A DNA stretch of 54,445 nt, taken from contig NZ_AQUZ01000057.1 in the NCBI RefSeq assembly GCF_000372465.1, forward strand, positions 1 to 54,445, read 5' to 3'. Source of the stretch: Kribbella catacumbae DSM 19601 (GTDB lineage: Bacteria > Actinomycetota > Actinomycetes > Propionibacteriales > Kribbellaceae). The notes beneath the pieces were generated by a model. The model searched no databases, was not told the DNA's origin, and saw only the letters and a list, made by a program, of their open reading frames with translations. Shown piece after piece: positions 16,592-25,361 of this stretch. The position numbers and the translations under genes were made by a program. Every line of letters starts with the position of its first letter. Positions within the stretch are counted from its first letter, which is position 1.

Positions 16592-17479
16592 ATGCGCTAC
16601 GACCTCGATGACCTGCGGCTCTTCGTATTCGTTGTTGACCAAGGCTCGATCACGGCAGGCTCCGCCCAGATGCACCTGAGTCTGCCTTCAGCGAGTGCAC
16701 GGGTCAGAGCGCTGGAGGCCCAGGCCGGAGTGCCGCTGCTGATCCGGGAACGCCGCGGCGTGCGACCAACCCCGGCCGGTACGACGCTGGCTCGCCACGC
16801 GCGCGAAGTACTGGCTCAGACTGCACGCCTCGACAGTGCTGTCGCGAGCTACACCGCCGCGCGCTCCCGGCCACTCGTCCTCGTCTCCGGCGGCTCCGCC
16901 ATGCACCGCGTCGTACCGGCCGCGCTGGCGTCGTTCCTGCGCGAGTACCCAGAACACGACGTCACCGTCTCCGAGCAGCGCACCCCACGCTCACTCCAAC
17001 TGCTTGCCGAAGGCAAAGCCGACCTCGGCATCGTGCTGGACGACGAAGAGACCATGGCCAGCGCCCTACGCACCGAGCCACTAGCCGACGACTCCCTGGT
17101 GGTGATCGGCCAGTCCGGCGGCGTCCTCAGTGGCCGCCAAACAATGTCGTACGCCGAAGTCGCCGAACACCCCATGATCGGCCTGGACCTGGGATCCACC
17201 CTCCGCACCTGGATGGACCGTCGCCTTGGCCCACACGCGCCCGCACCGCGCTACCGCACCCTGGTCCCCACCGTGCACACCCTCATAACCCTCGCCGAGG
17301 CCGGCGTAGGCCTGGCCATCGCCCCACTCCGCTCAGTAGACCGAGCCCCCACCCTGGACATCTGCCGCCTAACCGACCCGTGGTCCACCCGCTCCCACCT
17401 AATCTGCTACGCCCCCTCCGGCCCCACCCCCGCCATCACAGCCCTCGCCCACCACATCCATCAAGCCGCCACCACCTGA
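16592..17479 (+). CDS. LysR-family transcriptional regulator
   Basis: The 295-aa protein has an N-terminal winged HTH (about 1-62, with GSITAGSAQMHLSLPSASAR) and a periplasmic-binding-like effector domain (about 88-290, beginning PLVLVSGGSAMHRVVPAAL). It starts at ATG 16592. The adjacent divergent TauE exporter and the palindrome between them indicate local control, with the exported anion or a precursor as the likely inducer (inference). The 3' third of the gene is unusually rich in C on the coding strand. Confidence 0.92.
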   Translation: MRYDLDDLRLFVFVVDQGSITAGSAQMHLSLPSASARVRALEAQAGVPLLIRERRGVRPTPAGTTLARHAREVLAQTARLDSAVASYTAARSRPLVLVSGGSAMHRVVPAALASFLREYPEHDVTVSEQRTPRSLQLLAEGKADLGIVLDDEETMASALRTEPLADDSLVVIGQSGGVLSGRQTMSYAEVAEHPMIGLDLGSTLRTWMDRRLGPHAPAPRYRTLVPTVHTLITLAEAGVGLAIAPLRSVDRAPTLDICRLTDPWSTRSHLICYAPSGPTPAITALAHHIHQAATT

Positions 17480-17497
17480 GCGCTCGGGGGTGGTTGT

Positions 17498-17587
17498 TGT
17501 CCCGTCCGACAGGACATACCCCGGATTTTGCGCCAGGCAAACGATTGCGCAGGCCGATTCGGCGACTATGTCCTGTCGGTCGGGACA
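17498..17587. repeat. Family C intergenic hairpin repeat
   Basis: The arms TGTCCCGTCCGACAGGACAT and ATGTCCTGTCGGTCGGGACA differ at one position. It lies just after the LysR gene and before the RHS gene. Its relatives are at 15091-15192 and 44251-44350. Confidence 0.88.
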
Positions 17588-17652
17588 CAACCGCCGCGTA
17601 GTCCGCCAAACCGCCTGTACTGGCTCGACCACAGGTCTGGCGACGGCTGAAC

Positions 17653-17678
17653 CGGAAATTGCAGGTTGTTGCAATTTC
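17653..17678. promoter_or_regulatory. Inverted-repeat element upstream of RHS gene 1
   Basis: GGAAATTGCA (17653-17662) and its perfect complement TGCAATTTCC (17669-17678) flank GGTTGT. The centre TGCAGGTTGTTGC is repeated exactly at 46414-46426, upstream of the second RHS gene, and the two 26-bp elements agree at 20 positions without gaps. The distance from element start to coding start is 127 bp here and 125 bp there. It is probably a shared operator or activator site. Confidence 0.65.
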
Positions 17679-17779
17679 CGTAACGGGGTAACGCCGGTGC
17701 CGATGTAGCGAGCGCTGGCCCGAACGGCGATTGTCCCGTCGCCGTTCCGCCTGGTCGGCGTGAGTTCTGGGAGTGCCCC

Positions 17780-20700
17780 TTGTTTGTCCTGGATCGATCT
17801 CAGCGCGCCCGCGTGCAGAAGTTTCCACGGTTCGTCGCCGCGGTGGTCTCGCTGGCCTTGCTGGCCGCTGCACTGGAGACGCGGCAGCCGGCCGAGGCTG
17901 TCAGCACCGAGGACCCGAAACCGGCGGCACAGAAGGTCGCGTCCAGACCGGATGTGATCTCCGCCTCGGTCACCGCGCGAGCCCAGGGCTCCCGGGTCGA
18001 GGTCGAATCGATGCGCACCGAGACGTCGACGACGTGGTCGAACCCTGACGGGACCATGACGACCGACGCCCACGCCGCCCCGATCCGCTTCAAGACGGCC
18101 AAGGGCCGCTGGCAGTCGATCGACCTGACCTTGCAGAGGGCCGCCGACGGCACGGTCGCTCCCCGCGGTCATCAGCACGGTCTGCGCTTGGGCAAGCGCA
18201 GCAGCACGACCGGACAGGTCTTCGCCTCGGCGTCCTCCGGCACAGGCCGCCAGGTTGAATGGATCTCACCCTGGAAGCTTCCCGAGCCGACCCTCAACGG
18301 CACCAAGGCGACGTACGCCGACGTACAGCCGGGCGTCGATCTCGTCCTGGACGCCCGCCGTACCGGCTTCGAGCACGACTTCATCGTCAAGCAGCGTCCG
18401 ACGGCCGCGCCGGTCTGGCGGATCCCGCTGCGTACCAAGGGCCTCACACCCCGGGCATTGGCTGATGGCTCGATCGAGTTCGTGGACGCGAAGAACGTGG
18501 TCCAGTCGACCATCCCGGTCGGCTACATGTGGGACTCGGTCACAGCGGCCGGCGGCGAACCCGCGAACAAGGCGATCGTGAAGGTGACTGTCGAGCAGGT
18601 GTCGCGCGGTAAGGCGACGCTGGTGATCGCGCCCGATGCGAAGTGGATGCTCGACCCCGCCCGGTCCTACCCGGTGACCGTCGACCCGACGTACGTGACC
18701 GGTACGACGAAGTCGAACTTCGACACCTGGGTGCAGAGCGGCGTCACCACCGACCAGTCCGCCTCGCAGGAGCTGCGGATCGGCAACAACGGCTCGGCAA
18801 CGGCTCGTTCCTTCCTCAACTTCGCCACCTCAGCCTTTGCCGGTCGCGACATCCTGTCGGCCTCGTTGTCGCTGTGGCAGTTCAACTCCTTGTCCTGTAC
18901 TCCGAGCGCTGTGGTCGTCCGTTCGGCGACTCCCGCGACGACTGCGACGCGCTGGACCGCGCAACCCACGATCGGCAGCGTCTACGGTTCGGTCTCGTCT
19001 GCCAAGGGTTTCTCGAGTGCTTGCCCGGGTGGGCGCATCTCGATCCCGATGACCGGCCTGGCCCAGGCGTGGTCGACCGCGTCGTACCCGACCGGCGGTA
19101 TGGCCCTGATGGCCGGCAACGAGGCCGACACGAACTCGTGGAAGAAGGTCTACTCCACCGTCGCGATCGCCGACCCTTACATCACGATGACGTGGAACCG
19201 TCCGCCGGCGAAGCCCGCAGTACCGACCTACGTCTCCGCCGTCGGCTACGCCCCACCTGCCGGTACCAGCGCCCTCTACTCGCCATACCTGCAGCCGTGG
19301 GTGACGACGAAGGCCAGTGACGCGGACGGCAACACGGTCAAGTACATCTTCGAGTTCCACACCTCACCCGAAGGCCCGGGCAGCCTCAAAGCGACCTGCA
19401 CCTCGGCGACGTACGCGTCGGGTTCGGTCGGCGGCTGTAAGCCGAGCGTCAACCTCCCGGAGAACACGGCCATCTACGTCAAGTCCAAGTCGAACGATGG
19501 CCGCAAGGACTCTGCCTGGTCCGGCTGGAGCGTGGTCCGCGTGGGCACACTGCAGCCGGCCGCTCCGACGATCTCCTGCCCGGCGCCGTACGCGATCAAC
19601 TCCTGGCAGGACACCGCTCCGGCCAATGACATCGTCTGCACGATCACGGCGACCGGCACCGGGTTCTCCGCACCCGGCTACGTCCGGGCGACCGTCGACG
19701 GCAAGCCGTACGTGTCCAACTTCTCCGGTGGCGCGGCCGGTCAGATCAAGATCAACCCGTCGAGCGACCCAGCGGTCGCCAAGACGACAGTGACGATCAA
19801 GAAGGACACGCCCGGCCTGCACCGCATCTCGGTCCAGGCAGAGTCTCCGGCCGGCCGGCTGTCGGCCAGTACGTCGTACAGCTTCGGCTGGGGCGGTTCG
19901 TCGCTGGCCACGCCGACCGCCAGTCCGCGCATCACCACCACGAGCACGGTCAAGATCGACGCCTCCGGTCCGCCCCGCGGGCAAGCTGCCGTGCCCACCG
20001 CCAAGGTCCGCTGGCGCCTGTCCGGCTACGGCCGCGACGGCCAGCACGACACCGTCGGCTGGAACGTCGACGAGAACCCGCTGACCGTCACCGACAACGG
20101 TACCGGCGGTATCCACGTCACCGGCCTGTGGGACTCCACCAACGCCAAGATCGACGCGAACGTCGACTCCGATCCCAACACCGCCGGAATCCAGCCGACC
20201 ACCCTGAACGACCGCGTCCCGGTCCTCCTCGACGTCCAGGTCTGCCTCACCTACGCATCCTCGAGCCAGTGCACCTGGTCCGAGACGCCGAACACCACGA
20301 TCCAGCGTGTACCGCATGCCTTCGGCAACGGTTTCCCGACCGCCGACGCCGGGCCGGGCCAGGTCGCCTTGTGGACCGGTGAGTTCAACGCCGACGCGTC
20401 CGACATCTCGGTGCCCGGCTACACCGGCGACCTGTCGATCTCGCGCTCGCACTCCACCTACGCGGGCGCTCCCACCACCGTCAACGGCGTCTTCGGCCCC
20501 GGCTGGATCGGTCAGTTCGACGGCGCCGACGCGGGCGCGGCCGGGATGGAGGTCGTCGACTCGACCCGCATCGACGGCACCATCGCGCTGCTCGACGGCG
20601 ACGGTACTGGGCTGATCTTCGAGGCTCCGGACGGCCAGCGGCGTACGTCGGCCGCGTTCGCCACCGGTACCTGGGTTCCCGGCGACGAGGACACCGAGCT

Positions 20701-23700
20701 CGACGGTTCGAAGCTGACCGTTACCGGCACTGGCATCTCGACGGTCATCGCCTACACCGAGGATGACGGGACCGTCACCACCTGGACGCCGGCGGCTGCT
20801 CCCAGCGCTTCGTCCGCTACGTCGTTCCGTCCGGCGGGCATCGCCGAGCCGGGGATCGCGTCGAAGACCACCTACTCGTACGACGCCGAGGGGCACATCA
20901 CGCGCATCCTGGCGCCTGCCCCACCCGGCGTCACCTGCCCGGCCACCGGAACACTCAATCCCGGTTGCCGCGCGCTGCGCTTCGTCTATACCACCATCAA
21001 CGGCAGCGCTCGCCTGTCCGTCGCTTGGCTCGACATCTTCAACCCCGACAAGGCCGGCGGCCCTGCCATGGACTCCACCCGGGTCGCTAATTACAGCTAC
21101 GACGCCAACGGCCGTCTCACCGCGGTCACCGATCCGCGGTCCAACCTGAGCACGGAGTACGGCTACAACGCCGCGAACCACCTGACCTCGGTGAAGCCCG
21201 CCGGTCAGGTCCCGATCCAGCTCAGCTACGTCACCGTGGACCAGCGCGAGAAGCTCGACACCGTCAAGCGCGACCGTCCGGCCGGCGACCCGACCGGCGG
21301 GACCGCGACGCTGGCGAAGTTCGTGTACGACATACCACTGTCCGGTGCGGGTCTGCCCGATCTGTCGGCCACCTCGGTGGCGCGATGGAACCAGAAGGCC
21401 GCGCCCACCAACGGTTTCGCGGTCTTCGGTCCTGACCGCGCCGTCTCCGGAGCGCCGACCGCCGACGACTGGCAGTACGCCGATCTGCAATACACCGACG
21501 CTTCGGGGTACACCGTCAACTCGGCGAAGTACGGCGCGGGCGACTGGCAGTACACGTCTACCGACTACAACGAGCAGGGCAACACCGTCCGCGAGCTCGA
21601 CGAACGCGCTCTGCGCGCGGTCATCGACGGCTCGGTGCCCTCGGGTGCCTCCGTCGACCAGTTGGCCAACGTCACGGTCTACAACGCCGACATCAAGAAC
21701 GCTGCCGGCGACACCGTCCTGACGCCGGCCGGCACGCTGGTCACGGACACCTACAGCCCGTCGCGCTTCGCCGCATTGAAGAACGGCACGGTCCAATGGA
21801 TCCGCGCCCACAACCACACCACCTTCGACCAAGGCGCACCGAACGCGGGCGTCAACCCGGACACGACCATGCCGTACCGCCTGCCGACCACGGCATCGTC
21901 GTACGTGCATGACCCGGGCACCGGGACCGACCTCGAACTGGTGTCGCAGTCGCTCACCGACTACGGACCGCCGGTCCCGGGCGACGCCGACGGCTGGAAG
22001 CTCGGCCAGGCGGGCAAGGCGATCACCGACGTCGATCTGGACGGCACGAACAGCGCCGGTGACATCGTGAAGCTCACCCGGTACGACGCCGAAGGCCGCG
22101 CGGTCGAGAACCTGCAGCCGGCGTCGAACGGCTCGGACGCCGGTACGACCAAGACGGTCTACTACACGACGGCGGCCAACGCCTCCTTCGCTGAGTGCGG
22201 TGGGAAGCCGCAGTGGGCAGGGCTGGTCTGCAAGACCTACCCGGCTATTGCGCCGTCCTCGGGTCCGACGCTGCCGTCAACCACGACGGGCGACTTCACC
22301 TGGTTGCTGGCTCCGAAGACGGTGACCGAAACGTCGGGTTCGGTGACGCGTACGACGACCACGAGCTACCTGCTCGACGGCCGCACGGCTTCGAGCTCGA
22401 CCGTGGTCGCCGGGCTGACCGGATCGACTCCGAACACCAAGAAAACAACGACCTACGACCCGGCCACGGGTCAGGCTACGGTGGTTACCGCGACTGCCGC
22501 TGACAACAGCACCACCAACGTCACCACCGGGTACGACAGCTGGGGTCGCCAGACGACGTACCAGCCGTCGGGCGAGCAGGCCACCACGACCGTCTACGAC
22601 GCGGCGGGTTCTGTTGCCACTGTCACTGACGCGAACGGCTCCACGCGATACACGTACGACGGCACTGACGCGGCGGGCAAAACCGAGCGCCGTGGTGTCG
22701 CCACCAAGGTCGAGGTCACCACTGCCGGCTCCACCTGGTCGTCCACTGGCGCCTATGACGCCGACGGATCCATGACCGTCCAGAAGTTGCCTGGTGGCGT
22801 CACGCAGTACAACGACCTCGACAGCGTCGGCGAACCGATCGGTCTGCGCTACACCGGTCAGGTCACCAACGTAAACGAAGACGGCTCGACCACCGTCGAC
22901 CCGGACGGCCCGTGGCTCTCCTGGTCCTTGGAGAACGACGTCAACGGCCGGATCGTCCATGAGTGGACCCCGGACGGTTCCGCCTTCACCGGCGACGCGG
23001 GTGACGCTCCGGGTGACGCGATCGGCTACGACCGCGCCTACTCCTACGATAACGCCGGCCGCCTCGCCAAGGTCCAGGACCGCACCGCCGCAACCACCGG
23101 CGTCGACGTCACTGACCCCACCGAAGCCCCGGGCTGCACCACCCGCACCTACACCTTCGACCGCAACGACAACCGCCTAACCAAGTCAACCGCGGCTCCG
23201 GCTGCCGACGGCTCTTGCACCGCAACCGGCGCCACCGCGGTGACCCGAGCCTTCGACACCGCCGACCGCCCGATCACAGGCGCCAACGGCGCCGGCACCT
23301 ACACCTACGACGCCTTGGGCCGCACCACGACTCTCCCCGCCTCAGACGCGCCCCGCCCCGCCGCCGGCGACATCTCCCTCGCGTACTACGACAACGACCT
23401 GGCCAAGTCAATCGCCCAGGGCGGCACCACGACGGCGTACACCTTGGACGCCCTCGACCGCCGCTCCACCGAGGCCGTCACGGATGCAAGCGGAATGAAG
23501 CAAACAGTCCGCCATTACGCCGATACCTCCGACAACCCCACCTGGGTAACAACCACCGGCGGCGGCATCCAGCGCTACGCCGAACTGATCGGCGGCGACC
23601 TAAGCCTCACCGTCGACCAGGCGGGGTCCGCCGACCTCACCTTGGCCAACCCCCACGGCGACGTAGTCACCACCGTGGACCTACCGACCACCGCCACCCC

Positions 23701-24403
23701 AGCCACCAGCATCGGAGGCTGGACCTCCTACGACGAATACGGCAACACCGCAGCAACCAACACCACCCAAACCGGCCCAGTCGACTACGGCTGGCTAGGC
23801 ACCAAACAACGCGCAACCTCCGGCGCCGGCCTAATCCTGATGGGCGTCCGCCTCTACAACGCCGCGACCGGCCTGTTCGCTAGCGTCGATCCCGTGCGAG
23901 GCGGCGGTGCGACGGCGTACGGCTATCCGACCGACCCAATCAACCAGTTCGATCTCGACGGCCGCCGGTGGCGTTGGCGCAGTGCGCTGAAGTGGGCAGC
24001 CCGTGCCACAGCCGTAGTCGCATTCGGTGCGTGCGTTATTGCGACAGCCGGCATCTGTGGTGCAGCTGGACTGGTTGCCTTTGCCGCCAGTTCGGCATTC
24101 AACATCTATCGCTGGCGCAAGAAGGAAATCAGCGGGCGCAAGGCTGCCTGGAACATCGGCGTCGACTTCGCTCTGAGCAAGGTGAAGCCGATCAGGGCGG
24201 GGCGCGTCCGGTACCGGCAGCGGTGGACGCCACGAGGAAAGATGGGCAGCCGGTGGGTATGGCAACGACCGGGAGGCGGAATAGGGTTCGCCAGGTACGG
24301 CATGACGAGCCACCGTCGCGCCTTCCGCCGTCACCGCATGCGATACCTTGGTCGCTGGGGAGCCAACTCCTACAGCACTCATGGTCAGTTTGGAAGCGAC
24401 TAG
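17780..24403 (+). CDS. RHS/YD-repeat secreted polymorphic-toxin-like protein
   Basis: The 2207-aa protein begins at TTG 17780 (GGGAG upstream). A signal-like hydrophobic stretch (about 17-33) ends near AEA-VS. N-terminal beta-rich modules with a DNRLRE-like region follow (about 310-480), then Fn3/Ig-like segments. YD repeats (YSYDAEGHI, YSYDANGRLTAV, YTYDALGRT) fill about 1030-1980. The RHS core (MGVRLYNAATGLF.SVDPV, then DPINQFDLDG) ends near residue 2060. The last ~147 residues are a separate tip: a hydrophobic stretch (about 2075-2110), a WRKKEISGRKAAWN linker, then a very basic, Arg/Trp/Tyr-rich end. In this family the core forms a shell around a toxic tip. No known nuclease or protease motif is seen in the tip. 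Confidence 0.88.
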   Translation: MFVLDRSQRARVQKFPRFVAAVVSLALLAAALETRQPAEAVSTEDPKPAAQKVASRPDVISASVTARAQGSRVEVESMRTETSTTWSNPDGTMTTDAHAAPIRFKTAKGRWQSIDLTLQRAADGTVAPRGHQHGLRLGKRSSTTGQVFASASSGTGRQVEWISPWKLPEPTLNGTKATYADVQPGVDLVLDARRTGFEHDFIVKQRPTAAPVWRIPLRTKGLTPRALADGSIEFVDAKNVVQSTIPVGYMWDSVTAAGGEPANKAIVKVTVEQVSRGKATLVIAPDAKWMLDPARSYPVTVDPTYVTGTTKSNFDTWVQSGVTTDQSASQELRIGNNGSATARSFLNFATSAFAGRDILSASLSLWQFNSLSCTPSAVVVRSATPATTATRWTAQPTIGSVYGSVSSAKGFSSACPGGRISIPMTGLAQAWSTASYPTGGMALMAGNEADTNSWKKVYSTVAIADPYITMTWNRPPAKPAVPTYVSAVGYAPPAGTSALYSPYLQPWVTTKASDADGNTVKYIFEFHTSPEGPGSLKATCTSATYASGSVGGCKPSVNLPENTAIYVKSKSNDGRKDSAWSGWSVVRVGTLQPAAPTISCPAPYAINSWQDTAPANDIVCTITATGTGFSAPGYVRATVDGKPYVSNFSGGAAGQIKINPSSDPAVAKTTVTIKKDTPGLHRISVQAESPAGRLSASTSYSFGWGGSSLATPTASPRITTTSTVKIDASGPPRGQAAVPTAKVRWRLSGYGRDGQHDTVGWNVDENPLTVTDNGTGGIHVTGLWDSTNAKIDANVDSDPNTAGIQPTTLNDRVPVLLDVQVCLTYASSSQCTWSETPNTTIQRVPHAFGNGFPTADAGPGQVALWTGEFNADASDISVPGYTGDLSISRSHSTYAGAPTTVNGVFGPGWIGQFDGADAGAAGMEVVDSTRIDGTIALLDGDGTGLIFEAPDGQRRTSAAFATGTWVPGDEDTELDGSKLTVTGTGISTVIAYTEDDGTVTTWTPAAAPSASSATSFRPAGIAEPGIASKTTYSYDAEGHITRILAPAPPGVTCPATGTLNPGCRALRFVYTTINGSARLSVAWLDIFNPDKAGGPAMDSTRVANYSYDANGRLTAVTDPRSNLSTEYGYNAANHLTSVKPAGQVPIQLSYVTVDQREKLDTVKRDRPAGDPTGGTATLAKFVYDIPLSGAGLPDLSATSVARWNQKAAPTNGFAVFGPDRAVSGAPTADDWQYADLQYTDASGYTVNSAKYGAGDWQYTSTDYNEQGNTVRELDERALRAVIDGSVPSGASVDQLANVTVYNADIKNAAGDTVLTPAGTLVTDTYSPSRFAALKNGTVQWIRAHNHTTFDQGAPNAGVNPDTTMPYRLPTTASSYVHDPGTGTDLELVSQSLTDYGPPVPGDADGWKLGQAGKAITDVDLDGTNSAGDIVKLTRYDAEGRAVENLQPASNGSDAGTTKTVYYTTAANASFAECGGKPQWAGLVCKTYPAIAPSSGPTLPSTTTGDFTWLLAPKTVTETSGSVTRTTTTSYLLDGRTASSSTVVAGLTGSTPNTKKTTTYDPATGQATVVTATAADNSTTNVTTGYDSWGRQTTYQPSGEQATTTVYDAAGSVATVTDANGSTRYTYDGTDAAGKTERRGVATKVEVTTAGSTWSSTGAYDADGSMTVQKLPGGVTQYNDLDSVGEPIGLRYTGQVTNVNEDGSTTVDPDGPWLSWSLENDVNGRIVHEWTPDGSAFTGDAGDAPGDAIGYDRAYSYDNAGRLAKVQDRTAATTGVDVTDPTEAPGCTTRTYTFDRNDNRLTKSTAAPAADGSCTATGATAVTRAFDTADRPITGANGAGTYTYDALGRTTTLPASDAPRPAAGDISLAYYDNDLAKSIAQGGTTTAYTLDALDRRSTEAVTDASGMKQTVRHYADTSDNPTWVTTTGGGIQRYAELIGGDLSLTVDQAGSADLTLANPHGDVVTTVDLPTTATPATSIGGWTSYDEYGNTAATNTTQTGPVDYGWLGTKQRATSGAGLILMGVRLYNAATGLFASVDPVRGGGATAYGYPTDPINQFDLDGRRWRWRSALKWAARATAVVAFGACVIATAGICGAAGLVAFAASSAFNIYRWRKKEISGRKAAWNIGVDFALSKVKPIRAGRVRYRQRWTPRGKMGSRWVWQRPGGGIGFARYGMTSHRRAFRRHRMRYLGRWGANSYSTHGQFGSD

Positions 24404-24407
24404 GCAT

Positions 24408-24731
24408 GTGGAGATCAGCGTGCGGCTGCTGTGTCGCCGGGCTTTCATCGAGGCTCCGCGTTGGACGTACCGGCTAGCGGGCTCAGCCGGCGGAAGTCTC
24501 CCAACACGTGCTGTCCTTCTGGAGGCCGTCGTCGCTGCGGTGACGGGTTCGATCTGGACCTTGGCTGCCTGGATCACAGGTGGCCAAGGACCGGCCGATG
24601 CTTTCTGGAACGGCGTCGTGATCGGACTCATCCTGTGCACGGTCTGGCTCATCTACTCGACAATCGTCGTACTGGCCGGTCGAGCCCGCGACCGTCGCCG
24701 GCGCGACGGCGACAACCAGCCACGCCGGTAG
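24408..24731 (+). CDS. Small two-helix membrane protein, candidate immunity protein
   Basis: The protein of about 107 aa starts five bases after the RHS stop at GTG 24408, with GGAAG about 11 bases upstream. ATG 24381 in the same frame, overlapping the RHS end, is an alternative. Two hydrophobic segments (AVLLEAVVAAVTGSIWTLAAW and GVVIGLILCTVWLIYSTIV) are followed by a basic cytoplasmic tail (RARDRRRRDGD). No family is recognised. A small gene directly behind a polymorphic-toxin tip usually encodes its immunity protein. A membrane immunity protein would fit a toxin acting at the membrane or envelope. This is inferred from position only. Confidence 0.55.
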   Translation: MEISVRLLCRRAFIEAPRWTYRLAGSAGGSLPTRAVLLEAVVAAVTGSIWTLAAWITGGQGPADAFWNGVVIGLILCTVWLIYSTIVVLAGRARDRRRRDGDNQPRR

Positions 24732-24858
24732 GGGCGCCGGAAACGAGCGGGCGCCGTGGTGGCCACAACCGGAGCGCTTCGCGCGACGGAGGAGCGGAGG
24801 ACTGGGTGGGTGGGAGCTAGCGCCGTGTGAGCGACGAAGGAGCGAACGTGGCGCAGGC

Positions 24859-25347
24859 GTGGGGCTCTACTGTTGGTGGATGGTGTTCTTTGGTGGGCTG
24901 CTGGGGTTGATCGGGGTGGCGACCCTGGTGTTTCGGGATGCTGATGTGGTGGGGATTCCGGCCGCCGGGATTGGGGTCGGGTTCCTCTTGTTGGGGGCCG
25001 GGGTGGTGGGGATCGGGCTGGTGCGGCGGGCTCGGTGGAAGCGGAAGGTGGCTCGGGGGGAGCCTGTGCCGGTGGGGGATGTGTTTGAGCGGGCGAGGGC
25101 GTTGCCGCGGTTGTTGCGGGCGGCGAAGGCTGAGGGGTATGCGGGGTTGCCGGGGAGCCGGAAAGCCTTGTGGGCCTTGGCGTTGGTCTACCTGATCTCG
25201 CCTATCGACATCGTGCCGGAGTTGTTGCCGATCATCGGGGTGGCGGACGACGCTGGGGTTGCTGTTTGGCTGATGACCAGTGTGTCGACTGCGACCGGGC
25301 TGTATCTGCGGCACGAGCGGGAGCGGCGCGGGCTGCCGCCGGGTTAG
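24859..25347 (+). CDS. DUF1232 (YkvA-like) membrane protein
   Basis: The protein of about 162 aa has two N-terminal hydrophobic segments (about 8-24 and 34-53) and a C-terminal DUF1232 motif: ALALVYLISPIDIVPELLPIIGVADDAGV (about 112-140), with the family's S/P-x-D-x-x-P-E/D signature. Its function is unknown in general. GTG 24859 gives this length. ATG 24880 is an in-frame alternative that places the first helix at the N-terminus. The gene is strikingly G-rich on the coding strand. It ends 14 bases before aminopeptidase N. Confidence 0.78.
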   Translation: MGLYCWWMVFFGGLLGLIGVATLVFRDADVVGIPAAGIGVGFLLLGAGVVGIGLVRRARWKRKVARGEPVPVGDVFERARALPRLLRAAKAEGYAGLPGSRKALWALALVYLISPIDIVPELLPIIGVADDAGVAVWLMTSVSTATGLYLRHERERRGLPPG

Positions 25348-25361
25348 GTAGCGTCGGGGGC

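Larger units (their letters stand above)
17480..17779. other. Intergenic region upstream of the first RHS gene
   Basis: It contains a family C hairpin repeat (17498-17587) and an inverted-repeat element (17653-17678) shared with the second RHS gene. Between the element and the TTG start are GTAACG repeats (around 17679-17691) and no obvious -10 box. No gene is seen. Confidence 0.6.

Noticed and set aside
19364..21910. 848-aa minus-strand reading frame
   Set aside because: It lies entirely antisense to RHS gene 1. Its Arg/Gly/Val-rich translation is the usual shadow of a high-GC gene.
24848..24910. GTG start with GAAGGAG just upstream of the DUF1232 gene
   Set aside because: The frame closes after about 20 codons. 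The DUF1232 protein is in another frame.
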